A stretch of DNA of 64,000 nucleotides from Chloroflexota bacterium (GTDB taxonomy: Bacteria > Chloroflexota > Anaerolineae > Aggregatilineales > J027). The position numbers and the translations under genes are program-made. The stretch covers positions 1 to 64,000 of the forward strand of contig QMIT01000012.1 in assembly GCA_024434115.1 (NCBI GenBank), in the 5' to 3' direction. The number at the start of each line of letters is the position of its first letter. The stretch's first letter is position 1. Of this stretch, positions 53,901-63,086 are shown piece after piece. The notes beneath the pieces are model-generated. The model ran no database searches. It saw only the letters and a program-made list of their open reading frames with translations, and was not told the origin of the DNA.

Positions 53901-56900
53901 ACGGTACGGTGATCGTTAGGCCGCTTGGCGCGGAAAGTGTGGCTGTGAAGGTCAAGGTGGTCGTACCAGCGCCTGTGCCTTCGGTGACGGCCACATCGTC
54001 AATACTGACCGTTGGTGGGTTATCGTCATCGTTGATCGTACCCACACCAATCGTATTGGCAACCACTGAGTCAAGTGTCGCGTTGGTCGGCGCACCCAAC
54101 GTCACCGTGAAGTCTTCGTTATTTTCGTCTAGTGCGTCGCGCACGATATTGACCGCAATCGTTTGGCTCGTTACCCCCGGATTAAAGGTCAATGGACTTA
54201 CCGTCGTGACGCCGTAATCCGCGCCAGTCGCCGTCCCATTGGCGGAGGTGAAGGGCACTGTCACGGTCAAACCGCTTGCTGTCGAGAGGGTCACAGTATA
54301 GGTCAGGGTCGTTGTGCCTGCGCCTGTACCTTCGGTCACCGCCACATCATCAATACTCACTGACGGTGGGTTGTCGTCGTCATTGATCGTGCCTGTCCCG
54401 ATTTCGTTACCGGGGGTCGGATCAAGCTGGGCGTTCGTCGGTGTACCTAGCGTCACCGTGAACGTTTCGTTGTTTTCATCCAGCGTATCATTCACGATAT
54501 TCACCGTGATGGTTTCGCTCGTGTCACCGGACGCGAAGGTCAACGGGCTGACGGTGGCAACTGCATAGTCGGCAGGGGTCGTCGCTGTGCCTGCCGCCGA
54601 AGTAAACGGTACTGACACTGGCAAACCACTAACAGCAGACAGCGAAACGGTGAAGGTTAGGGTACCCGCGTTTTCATTGACCGTTACATCATTAATGCTC
54701 ACCAGTGGCGGGCCATCGTCGTTGTTGATAGTTCCGACACCAATCGTATTGGCAACTACTGGGTCAAGTGTCGCGTTCGTCGGCGCACCCAACGTCACCT
54801 CGAAGGTTTCGTTTGGTTCATCCGTCGCATCGCGCACGATGTCCACTAGGATGTTTTGGGTTGTCACGCCCGGATTAAAGGTCAGCGGAGAAACTGTCGT
54901 CACGCTGTAGTCGGCTGGACTGGTCGCGCTCACATCGGCTGAGGTGAACGGCACGGTGACGGTAAAGGCACTTGCCGCCGAAAGAGTTACAGTATAGGTC
55001 AAGGTCGTTGTACCAGCACCTGTACCTTCGGTGACTGCTACGTCATTGATACTGACCGTTGGCGGATTATCGTTGTCGGTAATCGTCCCAACGCCAATCG
55101 TGTTGGCAACCGCCGGGTCAAGTGTCGCATTCGTCGGCGTTTGCAGCGTCACTGTGAAATCTTCAGCAGGTTCGTCGCTCGCATCATCCACGAGATTGAC
55201 CGTCACACTTTGAGTCGTCACACCAGTATTGAAAGTCAGAGGCGAAATGGTCGCAACGCTGAAATCAGCAGGGCTGGTCGCGGTGCCATTCGCTGAAATG
55301 AACGGCACGGTGATGGTTTGACCACTCATCGCCGACAGTGTGACGGTAAAGGTCAGGGTTCCGGCGCTTTCATTGGCACTCACGTCGTCAATACTGACTG
55401 TTGGCGGCGCATCATCATCATTGATCGTCCCAACACCAATCGTGTTGGCAACCACCGGGTCAAGCGTCGCGTTGGTGGGCGTCTGCAATGTCACCGTAAA
55501 GTCTTCGTCGGCCTCATCCAGCGTGTCATTCACAATGTTGACTGTGATCGTTTCACTGGTGTCCCCCGGCGTGAACGTCAAGGGGCTGACGGTAGCAACC
55601 GCATAGTCGGCGATTGGGGCGGCTGTGCCTCCTGCTGAGGTGAACGGTGCAGTCACTGTCAGACCGCTGGCGGTGGATAGAGAGACCGTGAAGGTCAAGG
55701 TGCCCGCGTTTTCATTCACCGCCACATCGTCAATGCTGACAGTAGGCGGACTATCGTTGTCGGTAATTGTGCCAACGCCAATCGTATTGGCAACCACCGG
55801 GTCAAGCGTCGCATTGGTGGGTGTTTGCAGCGTCACCGTGAAATCTTCGCTATTTTCGTCCAGCGTATCGTTCACGATATTGACTGTGATAGTTTGGGTG
55901 GTTGTCCCCGCCGTAAATGTCAGCGGCGATACCGTCGCCACACTGTAGTCCGCCGGGGTCGTCGCGGTTCCTGTTGCCGAGGTAAATGGCACCGTCACAG
56001 TACGACCACTCGCCGTTGAGAGTGTTGCCGTAAAGGTCAAGGTTCCAGCAGACTCGTTAGCAGTCACATCATCAATGCTTACCGTTGGCGGCGTGTCATT
56101 GTCCGTGATTGTACCTGTGCCGATTTCATTGCCCGGTGTCGGGTCAAGGTCGGCATTCGTTGGGGTCTGCAACGTTACCGTGAAGGTTTCGTCGTCTTCG
56201 TCGAGTGTGTCATTCACGATATTGACCGTGATGCTTTGGGTGGTTGTCCCCGCCGTGAAGGTCAGTGGCGAAACAGTCGCAACACCGTAATCCGCAGGGG
56301 TTGTCGCGGTGCCATTTGCAGGAACAAACGGTACGGTCACAGTCCGTCCACTGACAGCAGAGATCGTGACCGTAAAGGTCAGCGTCCCAGCGCTTTCATT
56401 GGCGGTCACATCGTCAATATTCACTGTTGGTGAGGCATCGTTATCAGTGATTGTACCCGTACCGATTTCATTGCCCGGTGTCGGATCGAGCACCGCATTC
56501 GTCGGCGCTTGCAGTGTCACCGTGAAAGTTTCATCGTCTTCATCGAGGGTGTCATTCACGATGTTGACCGTGATGGTTTCGCTGGTATCACCCGGCGTGA
56601 AGGTCAATGGGCTGGTCGTCACTACACTGTAATCGGCAGGGGTTGTCGCTGTACCATCCGCTGAGGTGAAGGGCACGGTAATCAGCTGACCACTCGAAGC
56701 CGAAAGGGAAACGGTGAAGGTCAATGTGCCCACAGCTTCATTGACAGTCACATCAGTAATGCTGACTAAGGGCGGGCCATCGTCGTTGTTGATGGTTCCG
56801 ACACCAATCGTATTGGCAACCACCGGATCAAGCGTCGCGTTGGTCGGCGCACCCAATATCACCTCAAAGGTTTCATTCGGTTCATCCGCCGCGTCATGCA

Positions 56901-59900
56901 CAATGTCCACTAGGATATTCTGGGTGGTCACACCCGGATTAAAGGTCAGGGGCGAAATTGTCGTCACAGTGTAGTCGGCTGGGCTAGTCGCGCTCACATC
57001 GGCTGCGGTGAACGGCACAGTAACCGTGAAGCCACTCGCTGCCGACAGTGTTACGGTATAGGTCAAGGTCGTTGTACCCAGACCTGTACCTTCGATCACG
57101 GCCACATCGTTGATACTAACGGTTGGCGCGGCATCATCGTCATTGATCGTGCCCACACCAATCGTATCGGCAACCACCGGATCAAGATCGGCATTCGTTG
57201 GAGTTTGCAACGTCACGGTGAAATCTTCGTTCGGCTCATCCAACGTATCGGTCACGATGTCCACCGCAATAGTTTGGGTGGTAGAGCCGGCTGGGATGCT
57301 AACGGGCGAAGTCGTGGTGACGCTGTAATCCACACCTGTGGCCGTACCATTGGCCGAAGTGAAGGGCACGGAAACATTCAAACCGCTGACAGATGATAGT
57401 GTCACTGTGAAGGTCAGGGTTGTCGTTCCACCTGTCCCCTCTGTCACGGACACATCATTGATACTGACCGTCGGGGTGGCATCATCATCATTGATTGTGC
57501 CTACGCCAATCGTATCAGGCAGATCGGGGTCAAGTGTTGCATTCGACGCTCCGGTCAGTGTCACGGTGAAAGTCTCGTTGTTTTCATCCAGCGCATCCGT
57601 CACGATGTCCGCCGCGATAGTTTGGGTGGTGACACCGGGATTGAAAGTCAGGGGTGAAGTCGTCGTGACCGTGTAATCCGCTGGGGTCGTCGCCGTCCCG
57701 TTCGCCGAAGTGAACGATACCGTAACGCTTTGACTACTGGGGTTCGTCAAAGACACCGTATAGGTCAGTGTCGTTGTCCCACCCGTGCCTTCCGTTTGCG
57801 CCACATCGTCAATACTCACCACCGGGGCGTTATCATCGTCGAGAATGGTTCCAACCCCCACAATGGCGTTGGGATCGGCATCAAGCGTCGCATTCGTCGG
57901 AGTATCAAGCGTGATGGTAAAGGTCTCATTGGATTCGTCAGTATCGTCCCGCACAATGAGCGCCTGTACTTGCAGCGATGTTACACCTGGATTGATGGTC
58001 AAGGGGCTGATGGTCGAAACTGTGTAGTCAGCAGGTGAAACTGCTGTCCCGTCTGCTACTATAAACGGAGCAGTCACCGTAAAGGCACTCGCGGATGACA
58101 ACGTGACCGTGAAGTTCATCACGGTGGTGCCACCACCTGAACCTTCGACGAGCGCCACATCATTGATACTGATGGTCGGCGGGTTATCGTCATCATTGAT
58201 CGTACCCACCCCAATCGTTTCGGCAACCACCGGGTCAAGATCAGCATTCGTCGGGGCCTGCAAGGTCACGGTGAAATCTTCATTTGGCTCATCAATCGTA
58301 TCATTCACCAAATTGACCGTGATGTTTTGCGTTGTCACCCCAGCATTAAAGGTCAAGGGGCTGCTCGTCGCAACCGTATAGTCGGCTGGGGTGGCGGCTG
58401 TCCCTGCGGCTGAAGTAAACGGCACTGTCACCGTCCGACCACTCACGGCGGAGAGTGTCACCGTAAAGGTCAGCGTACCCGCGTTTTCCGCTACCGTCAC
58501 ATCATTAATACTAACGGTTGGTGGGGTGTCATTATCGGTAATCGTACCTGTGCCGATTTCATTCCCCGGCGTCGGGTCAAGGGTCGCGTTCGTCGGGGCT
58601 TGCAGCGTTACTGTGAAATCTTCATTGTCTTCATCCAGCGCATCATCCACGATGTTGACCACGACGCTCTGGGTCGTCACACCCGCATTAAACGTCAAGG
58701 GGCTACCCGTCGTGACGCTGTAATCCGCTGGGGTGGCGGCTGTCCCTGCCGCTGAGGTGAACGGCACTGTCACCGTCCGACCACTTGCCGCTGAGAGCGT
58801 CACGGTGAAAGTCAGTGTGCCCACATCTTCCGCTACGGTCACATCATTAATATTGACGGTTGGTGGGGTGTCATTATCGGTAATCGTACCTGTGCCGATT
58901 TCATTCCCCGGCGTCGGGTCAAGGGTCGCGTTCGTCGGCGCACCCAATGTCACCGTAAAGGTTTCATCGTCCTCATCCAGCGCATCATTCACAATGTTGA
59001 CCACAACACTTTGGGTTGTGACGCCCGGATTGAAAGTCAAGGGACTGACCGTCGTCACCGTGTAATCCGCTGGGGTAGCTGCTGTCCCTGCCGCTGAGGT
59101 GAATGGTACTGTCACTGTCTGACCACTTGCTGCGGAAAGCGTCACTGTAAAGCTCAGTGTACCCGCATCTTCTGCCACCGTCACATCATTAATGCTGACT
59201 GTCGGCGGATCATCGTCATCATTGATCGTACCCACACCCAACGTATTGGCCGGAACGGGATCGAGCGTCGCATTCGTCGGCGCACCCAATTGGATGTTAA
59301 ACGTCTCGTCAAGTTCATCTAACGCATCCGGTGTAATAGTGACGTTGATCGTCTCCGAAGTATCACCAGACAGAAAACTGAGAGGGCCACCGGTTGTCAC
59401 TGTATAGTCGGCTGCCGTCGCGCTTCCATCTGATGGGGTGAATGGCACTGTGATATTCAAACCACTTGCCGCAGAAAGCGTCACGGTAAAGGTCAAAGTT
59501 GGGCCACCACCGCCTGTGCCTTCTGTGATCGCTACATCGTCAATACTTACGATGGGCGGATTGTCATCATCGGTAATTGTTGCGTCGCCAATCGTGTTGG
59601 CCGGGTCCGGATCAAGGTTGGCTCCAGATGGAGGGCCAAGTGTCACCACAACCGTTTCATCATTTTCGTCAAGTGCATCCGGGTTGACATTCACCACTAT
59701 ATTTTGGACGGTTATGCCGGGGCTGAAGGACAACGGTGAGCCGGTGACAACATCATAGTCCACACCGCCACCCGATGCACTACCCCCCATTGTAAAGGGC
59801 ACTTGCACGGTTGAGCCACTCGCCGCCGAAAGCGTAACCGTATAGGTAATGGTAGGTGGAGCGCCACCCGTGCCTTCAACCACACTTCCGGGGTCATTGA

Positions 59901-61899
59901 TACTTACAGTTGGCAGCGCACTCGTGACAGTTGCACATCCCGAAAACTCGGACGTTTCACCACCTGCGCCACCATTATTACTCGTCGCGGTTGTCGTGAT
60001 AGCGCTTCCTAGCGACACACTCGGCAGGCCTGTTGCAGTAAACGGTTGGGCTACTCCTGTACTGGCAACCACCACCGATGTAGAGCCTAGATAGGTTGCC
60101 CCTTCACCATTACCCGACGCATCGCAGCTTGGGCTTGAGAAAAATTCAACCAGATAGGTGCCCGCGATGGTCGTCAAGTTGCCGCTGACGGTCAACGTTG
60201 GCCCACTGACCAAATTGGCGGCAGTCAAAACGGGGAAGTTTTGTTGATCGTTGTTGCCACCATCGGCGTCATTGGCATCGTTCGCCGTAATACCAAAAGT
60301 GGGCACCGATTGAACGGGGCGTTCTACGATGTCAATTCCCAGATTGGTGTTATTCGCAACCGAGTTTTGAGAAATGCGGTTATTCAGTGAAGGAACAAAA
60401 ACTGGACCAATTGGGTAGTATTCATGGTCAACGACTATGCCACGAAGATTGTTATTAACAACATTGCCCTGAATAAGGCTATCTGAAGCCCCTTGCAGGA
60501 AAATACCGTGTTCACCATTACCGAGCGAACCCGTACCGCTGCCATTGGTACCAATGAAGTTATTGGTGACTGTCATATTATCTGTATTGATAGAACCACC
60601 CAGAAGCAATAGACCATAGCTTTGCAGGCGGATGCCAGTACCATAATTACCCGCAATGTAATTCCCAGTAATGGTATTGCTGGGTGAGTTACGGATGCGG
60701 ATACCGTCGGAGTAATTCCAAACCTCTCCTTCTGCGGCCCAATCTATAAACTCACCGGGAATCACTCCCGTTCCAGCACTGTTCAGGCCTATATAGTTAT
60801 TGCGGATAATATTGCCACTGGCTTCACCACCACCTCCCCCATAGGAGATAATCACGACACCAACTTCATCATTCCCGCTGACCACATTACGTTCTGCAAT
60901 AGTGGTGCCACCGATGATATTGTTATCAGAATTAATGATCTGAACCCCGAGGCGTCCATTTCCGATTGCGGAAGTTCCGGTGGCATTAGTGCCAATAAAA
61001 TTCCCTAGAACAGAGTTGCCATTAGCTTCGTCGCGGATTTTGACACCCACATACCCATTGGCCTGTGCATTGCCAGAGACAAGGTTGCAGTCCCCAGTAC
61101 AGTTGTTGCCGACCAATAGGCCACTGGTCCCGCCAATAGTATTGCCTGACGCGGTTACAATCTCAACACCCGCGCCGTCGTCAAGACCACGATTTTGATC
61201 GGGTGCAGTGCCCGCCGCGTTGGTCCCAATATAGTTACCCCGAATGATATTGTTATTGCTTTCAATGCGGATACCACTATTAGGAAATCCCTGAATAACC
61301 AAACCTTGAATGGTACTGAAACCAGACGAGCCTGTCAGAAGCAAACCATTGGTAGTTGAACCACCAATTGTATCGCCATTCAATACAATAATCGGGGCAC
61401 TCACCCAACCCGGCTGACTACGGCCATTAATAATGACGGGTGCGGTGATAGAAGGAAGCGCCGTCGTAACAGTAATGGTGAAGGGAGCGGTCCCCACTAT
61501 ATTGAAGTTAATCGTATCCGTACCACCCGTACCATTATGGGTACATTCATTCTCGGTGGTATTGGTATTGGTTGCCGTAATCGCTTCACGCAGCGAACAT
61601 TGACCGTCAAGCGCCGATGTGTCGGCTGTTGTCGTGACGGTGATCGTGTCAGCAGCCTCTACCCGGCGTACTGGACTGAACGGTTCACTGATATAAGGAA
61701 TATAGGGTAGTACAAGGCCCAGCAGCAGCATGGCTACTAGCCCTCCCAATCCGGCCCGATAGAGCGCTCGGTGAGAGGTTTGTACTCTAAATTTGGTCTT
61801 TCCAGAGCTTAGTCTATGATTGCGCGGTGTCAACACGACCCCCTTAAGAAACTCAAATAAAAAAATTGGATTGGCAGTTAAATCCTTATCGTCCGTCAT
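50932..61899 (-). CDS. Giant secreted beta-helix / Calx-beta repeat protein (3,655 residues)
   Basis: A signal or anchor segment lies unusually far in (residues ~50-72, GLVAMLLLGLVLPYIPYI). A CSLREA motif follows (GQCSLREAITATNT, ~105), then a right-handed parallel beta-helix (~130-560) with repeated IRNNYIGLNSAG/GNFIGTNATG turns. About 21 Calx-beta units of 114-118 residues fill ~660-3090, each of the form VSIxDVxVxEGTG...LTFTVTLS...TINDDD. Near the C-terminus are three FG-GAP-like blades (GDWDGDGQKTPGVYG, GDWDGNGTDSIAVRR, GDWDSNGVDSFGLYY) and a final ~130-residue jelly-roll-like domain. The Asp-rich loops predict calcium binding. It is likely a cell-surface adhesin or sheath protein. No classic sorting signal is visible. 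The start codon lacks its own ribosome site. Confidence 0.85.
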   Translation of the reverse strand: MTDDKDLTANPIFLFEFLKGVVLTPRNHRLSSGKTKFRVQTSHRALYRAGLGGLVAMLLLGLVLPYIPYISEPFSPVRRVEAADTITVTTTADTSALDGQCSLREAITATNTNTTENECTHNGTGGTDTINFNIVGTAPFTITVTTALPSITAPVIINGRSQPGWVSAPIIVLNGDTIGGSTTNGLLLTGSSGFSTIQGLVIQGFPNSGIRIESNNNIIRGNYIGTNAAGTAPDQNRGLDDGAGVEIVTASGNTIGGTSGLLVGNNCTGDCNLVSGNAQANGYVGVKIRDEANGNSVLGNFIGTNATGTSAIGNGRLGVQIINSDNNIIGGTTIAERNVVSGNDEVGVVIISYGGGGGEASGNIIRNNYIGLNSAGTGVIPGEFIDWAAEGEVWNYSDGIRIRNSPSNTITGNYIAGNYGTGIRLQSYGLLLLGGSINTDNMTVTNNFIGTNGSGTGSLGNGEHGIFLQGASDSLIQGNVVNNNLRGIVVDHEYYPIGPVFVPSLNNRISQNSVANNTNLGIDIVERPVQSVPTFGITANDANDADGGNNDQQNFPVLTAANLVSGPTLTVSGNLTTIAGTYLVEFFSSPSCDASGNGEGATYLGSTSVVVASTGVAQPFTATGLPSVSLGSAITTTATSNNGGAGGETSEFSGCATVTSALPTVSINDPGSVVEGTGGAPPTITYTVTLSAASGSTVQVPFTMGGSASGGGVDYDVVTGSPLSFSPGITVQNIVVNVNPDALDENDETVVVTLGPPSGANLDPDPANTIGDATITDDDNPPIVSIDDVAITEGTGGGGPTLTFTVTLSAASGLNITVPFTPSDGSATAADYTVTTGGPLSFLSGDTSETINVTITPDALDELDETFNIQLGAPTNATLDPVPANTLGVGTINDDDDPPTVSINDVTVAEDAGTLSFTVTLSAASGQTVTVPFTSAAGTAATPADYTVTTVSPLTFNPGVTTQSVVVNIVNDALDEDDETFTVTLGAPTNATLDPTPGNEIGTGTITDNDTPPTVNINDVTVAEDVGTLTFTVTLSAASGRTVTVPFTSAAGTAATPADYSVTTGSPLTFNAGVTTQSVVVNIVDDALDEDNEDFTVTLQAPTNATLDPTPGNEIGTGTITDNDTPPTVSINDVTVAENAGTLTFTVTLSAVSGRTVTVPFTSAAGTAATPADYTVATSSPLTFNAGVTTQNITVNLVNDTIDEPNEDFTVTLQAPTNADLDPVVAETIGVGTINDDDNPPTISINDVALVEGSGGGTTVMNFTVTLSSASAFTVTAPFIVADGTAVSPADYTVSTISPLTINPGVTSLQVQALIVRDDTDESNETFTITLDTPTNATLDADPNAIVGVGTILDDDNAPVVSIDDVAQTEGTGGTTTLTYTVSLTNPSSQSVTVSFTSANGTATTPADYTVTTTSPLTFNPGVTTQTIAADIVTDALDENNETFTVTLTGASNATLDPDLPDTIGVGTINDDDATPTVSINDVSVTEGTGGTTTLTFTVTLSSVSGLNVSVPFTSANGTATGVDYSVTTTSPVSIPAGSTTQTIAVDIVTDTLDEPNEDFTVTLQTPTNADLDPVVADTIGVGTINDDDAAPTVSINDVAVIEGTGLGTTTLTYTVTLSAASGFTVTVPFTAADVSATSPADYTVTTISPLTFNPGVTTQNILVDIVHDAADEPNETFEVILGAPTNATLDPVVANTIGVGTINNDDGPPLVSITDVTVNEAVGTLTFTVSLSASSGQLITVPFTSADGTATTPADYSVVTTSPLTFTPGDTSETITVNIVNDTLDEDDETFTVTLQAPTNAVLDPTPGNEIGTGTITDNDASPTVNIDDVTANESAGTLTFTVTISAVSGRTVTVPFVPANGTATTPADYGVATVSPLTFTAGTTTQSITVNIVNDTLDEDDETFTVTLQTPTNADLDPTPGNEIGTGTITDNDTPPTVSIDDVTANESAGTLTFTATLSTASGRTVTVPFTSATGTATTPADYSVATVSPLTFTAGTTTQTITVNIVNDTLDENSEDFTVTLQTPTNATLDPVVANTIGVGTITDNDSPPTVSIDDVAVNENAGTLTFTVSLSTASGLTVTAPFTSAGGTAAPIADYAVATVSPLTFTPGDTSETITVNIVNDTLDEADEDFTVTLQTPTNATLDPVVANTIGVGTINDDDAPPTVSIDDVSANESAGTLTFTVTLSAMSGQTITVPFISANGTATSPADFSVATISPLTFNTGVTTQSVTVNLVDDASDEPAEDFTVTLQTPTNATLDPAVANTIGVGTITDNDNPPTVSINDVAVTEGTGAGTTTLTYTVTLSAASAFTVTVPFTSADVSATSPADYSVTTVSPLTFNPGVTTQNILVDIVRDATDEPNETFEVTLGAPTNATLDPVVANTIGVGTINNDDGPPLVSINDVTVNENAGTLTFTVSLSAVSGLPVSVPFTSAAGTATTPADYAVATVSPLTFASGDTSETITVNIVNDTLDENNETFTVTLGTPTNAQLDPTPGNEIGTGTINDDDNPPSVSIDDVAVTEGTGAGTTTLTYTVTLSTASGLTVTVPFTSANGTATGADYGVTTVSPLTFNPGVTSQTIAVNIVRDALDENNEDFTVTLGAPTNATLDSVVANTIGVGTINDDDNPPTVSIDDVAVTEGTGAGTTTLTFTATLSAPSGLTITVPFTSADGTATVADYSVTTVSPLTFNAGVTSQTIAVNIVRDATDEPNETFTVTLGAPTNATLDPIPANTIGVGTINDDDSAPTVSIDDVAVTEGTGGTTTLTFTVTLSAASGLAVTVPFTSANGTATGADYSVTTVSPLTFNVGVTTQTIAVNIVTDNVDEPNETFTVTLGAPTNATVDPTPGAGVGIGTINDDDNAPVVSINDVTVTEGTGGTNTLTFTVALSNPSGFTVSVPFTSANGTATAGDYSVTTASPLTFNAGVTSQSISVNIVTDAIDENNEDFTVTLGAPTNATLDPTPANTIGVGTINDDDAPPTVSIDDVAVTEGTGVGTTNLTFTVTLSAASDFPITVPFTVAGITAATPADFAVTTASPLSFTAGTTTRTIVVSVVRDAIDENNETLQVTLGAPTNATLDPTPANTIGVGTINDDDSVGVTVTITGANTTVVESPAPSAAQRDTFDVRLASQPSANVTITLSVSDGQTLIGRVGGPYGTSLNLTFVPSGTPTAPNTVWDTNQTVEVVAVDDAVVESAIHNGAINFAVQAGSAAEYVGLSIPSLTVRIQDNDGPEALAIFNPQTGQASLLNTLQDLPAPSAYNTFATGAPIAGQWVMGDWDGDGQKTPGVYGNGVFAYTNTVGPVPPASWIGIWFGLPGPAVPGRFDAGVGHDCIGVIDSGNFPPWGTAYVLYFACNLTSGPTPPLSFQWLSVVLPDNQGFTGTAQFTAGDWDGNGTDSIAVRRSEFIAYTNVPPAPNAPSLPFSLAAFNLAQYIGDPRPLAGDVLAGQYGNMVSGDWDSNGVDSFGLYYPAGYFYYRNDLLWNSGLYTLQRVAQPIGTTTTATSWRAGVSGGSGAAQAQGEPVETPTPSAPTTRRVSTVIESDDPQVARDGKWSVQSAAAASGNRYVYSSGSTDDVLTLEFVGTSLEVIYVESRVTGTFTIMVDNVAVRTVVTTGDVTEFNSRTLINYLSDGQHTLQIVPISGTVAIDAFVVTQETTE
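52615..59920 (-). repeat. Array of ~21 Calx-beta coding repeats (about 342-354 bp each)
   Basis: Within the giant gene, in-frame units of ~342-354 bp are repeated head to tail. Two subtypes interleave: a short form with NENAGTLTFTV and a longer form with EGTGxGTTTLT. Neighbouring units at ~58391-58723 and ~58733-59065 are nearly identical, indicating recent duplication or gene conversion. Confidence 0.85.
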
Positions 61900-61945
61900 A
61901 AATGTATTGGATTAGACTTGCAAGGAGTTTGAACTTTGGTGTCAT
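61886..61945 (-). CDS. Possible 19-residue leader peptide overlapping the start of the giant gene
   Basis: On the minus strand an ATG at 61945 opens a 19-codon frame (MTPKFKLLASLIQYIYDGR). Its TAA (61886-61888) falls just inside the giant gene, whose ATG is at 61899. An AAGGAG site lies 11 bases before the leader ATG, while the giant gene has no ribosome site of its own. The giant gene may therefore be translated by coupling. The AAGGAGT (61956-61962) can pair with ACTCCTT (61922-61928), hiding the ribosome site. It is very short, so it could be chance. Confidence 0.35.
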   Translation of the reverse strand: MTPKFKLLASLIQYIYDGR

Positions 61946-62265
61946 TACCTTGCAGACTCCTTACATTTTTGTCGTGGTTTTGTCTATAAAAAGGTGATGG
62001 AGCAGGACAAACCTACCAAATGCAAACTATCCGTAGCAGATTACATTTGTTCCAAGTTTACCATTTTATTACGATTAGTGTTTGTTTCAGCCATTTGCCA
62101 ACGTATTCTGACAAATCTCTCATCAAACCAATGTGCCCTTGTTTCATACAAAAACAACTAACGCTACAATGTAAGTGAGAATATAGGTATTGTTGGTAAA
62201 ATGATTCTGAGACATCTGATTTTTTAGTTTTCAGCCTCAGTTGATTATGCGGAGTCATTAATTTT
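61946..62265. other. Divergent intergenic region
   Basis: It separates the giant gene (minus) from the secreted hypothetical (plus). Besides the AAGGAGT/ACTCCTT and TGCAAGG/CCTTGCA alternative stems at its left end, I see only AT-rich sequence that must hold both promoters. No convincing gene was found. Confidence 0.5.
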
Positions 62266-63084
62266 ATGAAGTCAAACCCCCTCCCCCTACTCCGGTTAAT
62301 GTTCTTGGGATTAGTGCTACTGCTTGTCCTACACCTTCCCGGCAATGCCCTTGCGGACTGCTGCACCTCCAATCATTATTACTATATCTTTACAGGTTTT
62401 AGTGGTACCTGCCTTGATGATGCAAGTGGCAATGTCGTGGTGAGTGGCAGCTTCCTGCGTGAAGCCTATCTCCCAGTCAACAATGTCAATACGTATACCG
62501 TCAACAATCCAGCCTTTGCAGGATCATTTTCACTGGCTGCGGTAGGTACAGAAACCAATGGTCAGTATGGTAATTTCTTGATTAACCATACCACGGCCCC
62601 CGGTACAGCGCCGATTTCAGTCTCAGTCACAATCACCACTCAAGCCGATGGCGCAAACATTGGCTCAACCACTGCCACTGCAACATGTAGTGCAATTGGC
62701 GCGATTCCTACCGTAACCATGACCCACACTTACACAGCGATGGGTGGGCAAAGCGCAGGCAATATTTATGATGGCCGTTTGAACACCGACGCGGGTGCGC
62801 CCGCTATCGTGTATCCCGGTTCGATCCGCATTTTCGCCTATGATCCTATCAACTGCATTAGTGAATTGGTGCTAAACATCACTGATGAAATGATTGAGTC
62901 GGCGGGAGTTCCGGCAGAAAATACTGTACTTGGTCGAGCGACCAACCCATTCACCAATCGTGCCATTACCGTCTATCGTCTCACCACCGGCGAGTTCCAG
63001 ATGAACACCAGTTACGCTGATGGCAAGTCGTATATCTTTACGTGGAACGAAGACACCACCCACCGCTACTATCCCAGCTACTAA
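62266..63084 (+). CDS. Secreted hypothetical protein
   Basis: Not recognised. It has 272 residues with a clear signal peptide (residues 1-31, LMFLGLVLLLVLHLPGNALA). The mature protein begins DCCTSNHYYY and has further cysteines (GTCLDD, TCSAIG, INCISE) that could form disulfides. It is otherwise Thr/Ala/Asn-rich with beta-strand character (ISVSVTITTQADG, SELVLNITDEM). It could be a surface or extracellular structural protein. Its position, divergent from the giant gene, suggests a shared cell-surface theme but proves nothing. The alpha-mannosidase gene begins 2 bases after its stop. Confidence 0.65.
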   Translation: MKSNPLPLLRLMFLGLVLLLVLHLPGNALADCCTSNHYYYIFTGFSGTCLDDASGNVVVSGSFLREAYLPVNNVNTYTVNNPAFAGSFSLAAVGTETNGQYGNFLINHTTAPGTAPISVSVTITTQADGANIGSTTATATCSAIGAIPTVTMTHTYTAMGGQSAGNIYDGRLNTDAGAPAIVYPGSIRIFAYDPINCISELVLNITDEMIESAGVPAENTVLGRATNPFTNRAITVYRLTTGEFQMNTSYADGKSYIFTWNEDTTHRYYPSY

Positions 63085-63086
63085 TT

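Noticed and set aside
52157..60094. A series of open frames of 60-290 codons on the plus strand opposite the giant gene
   Set aside because: They repeat with the same ~342-bp period as the Calx-beta units and arise from the codon composition of the repeats on the opposite strand; their translations resemble no protein family and have no ribosome sites.
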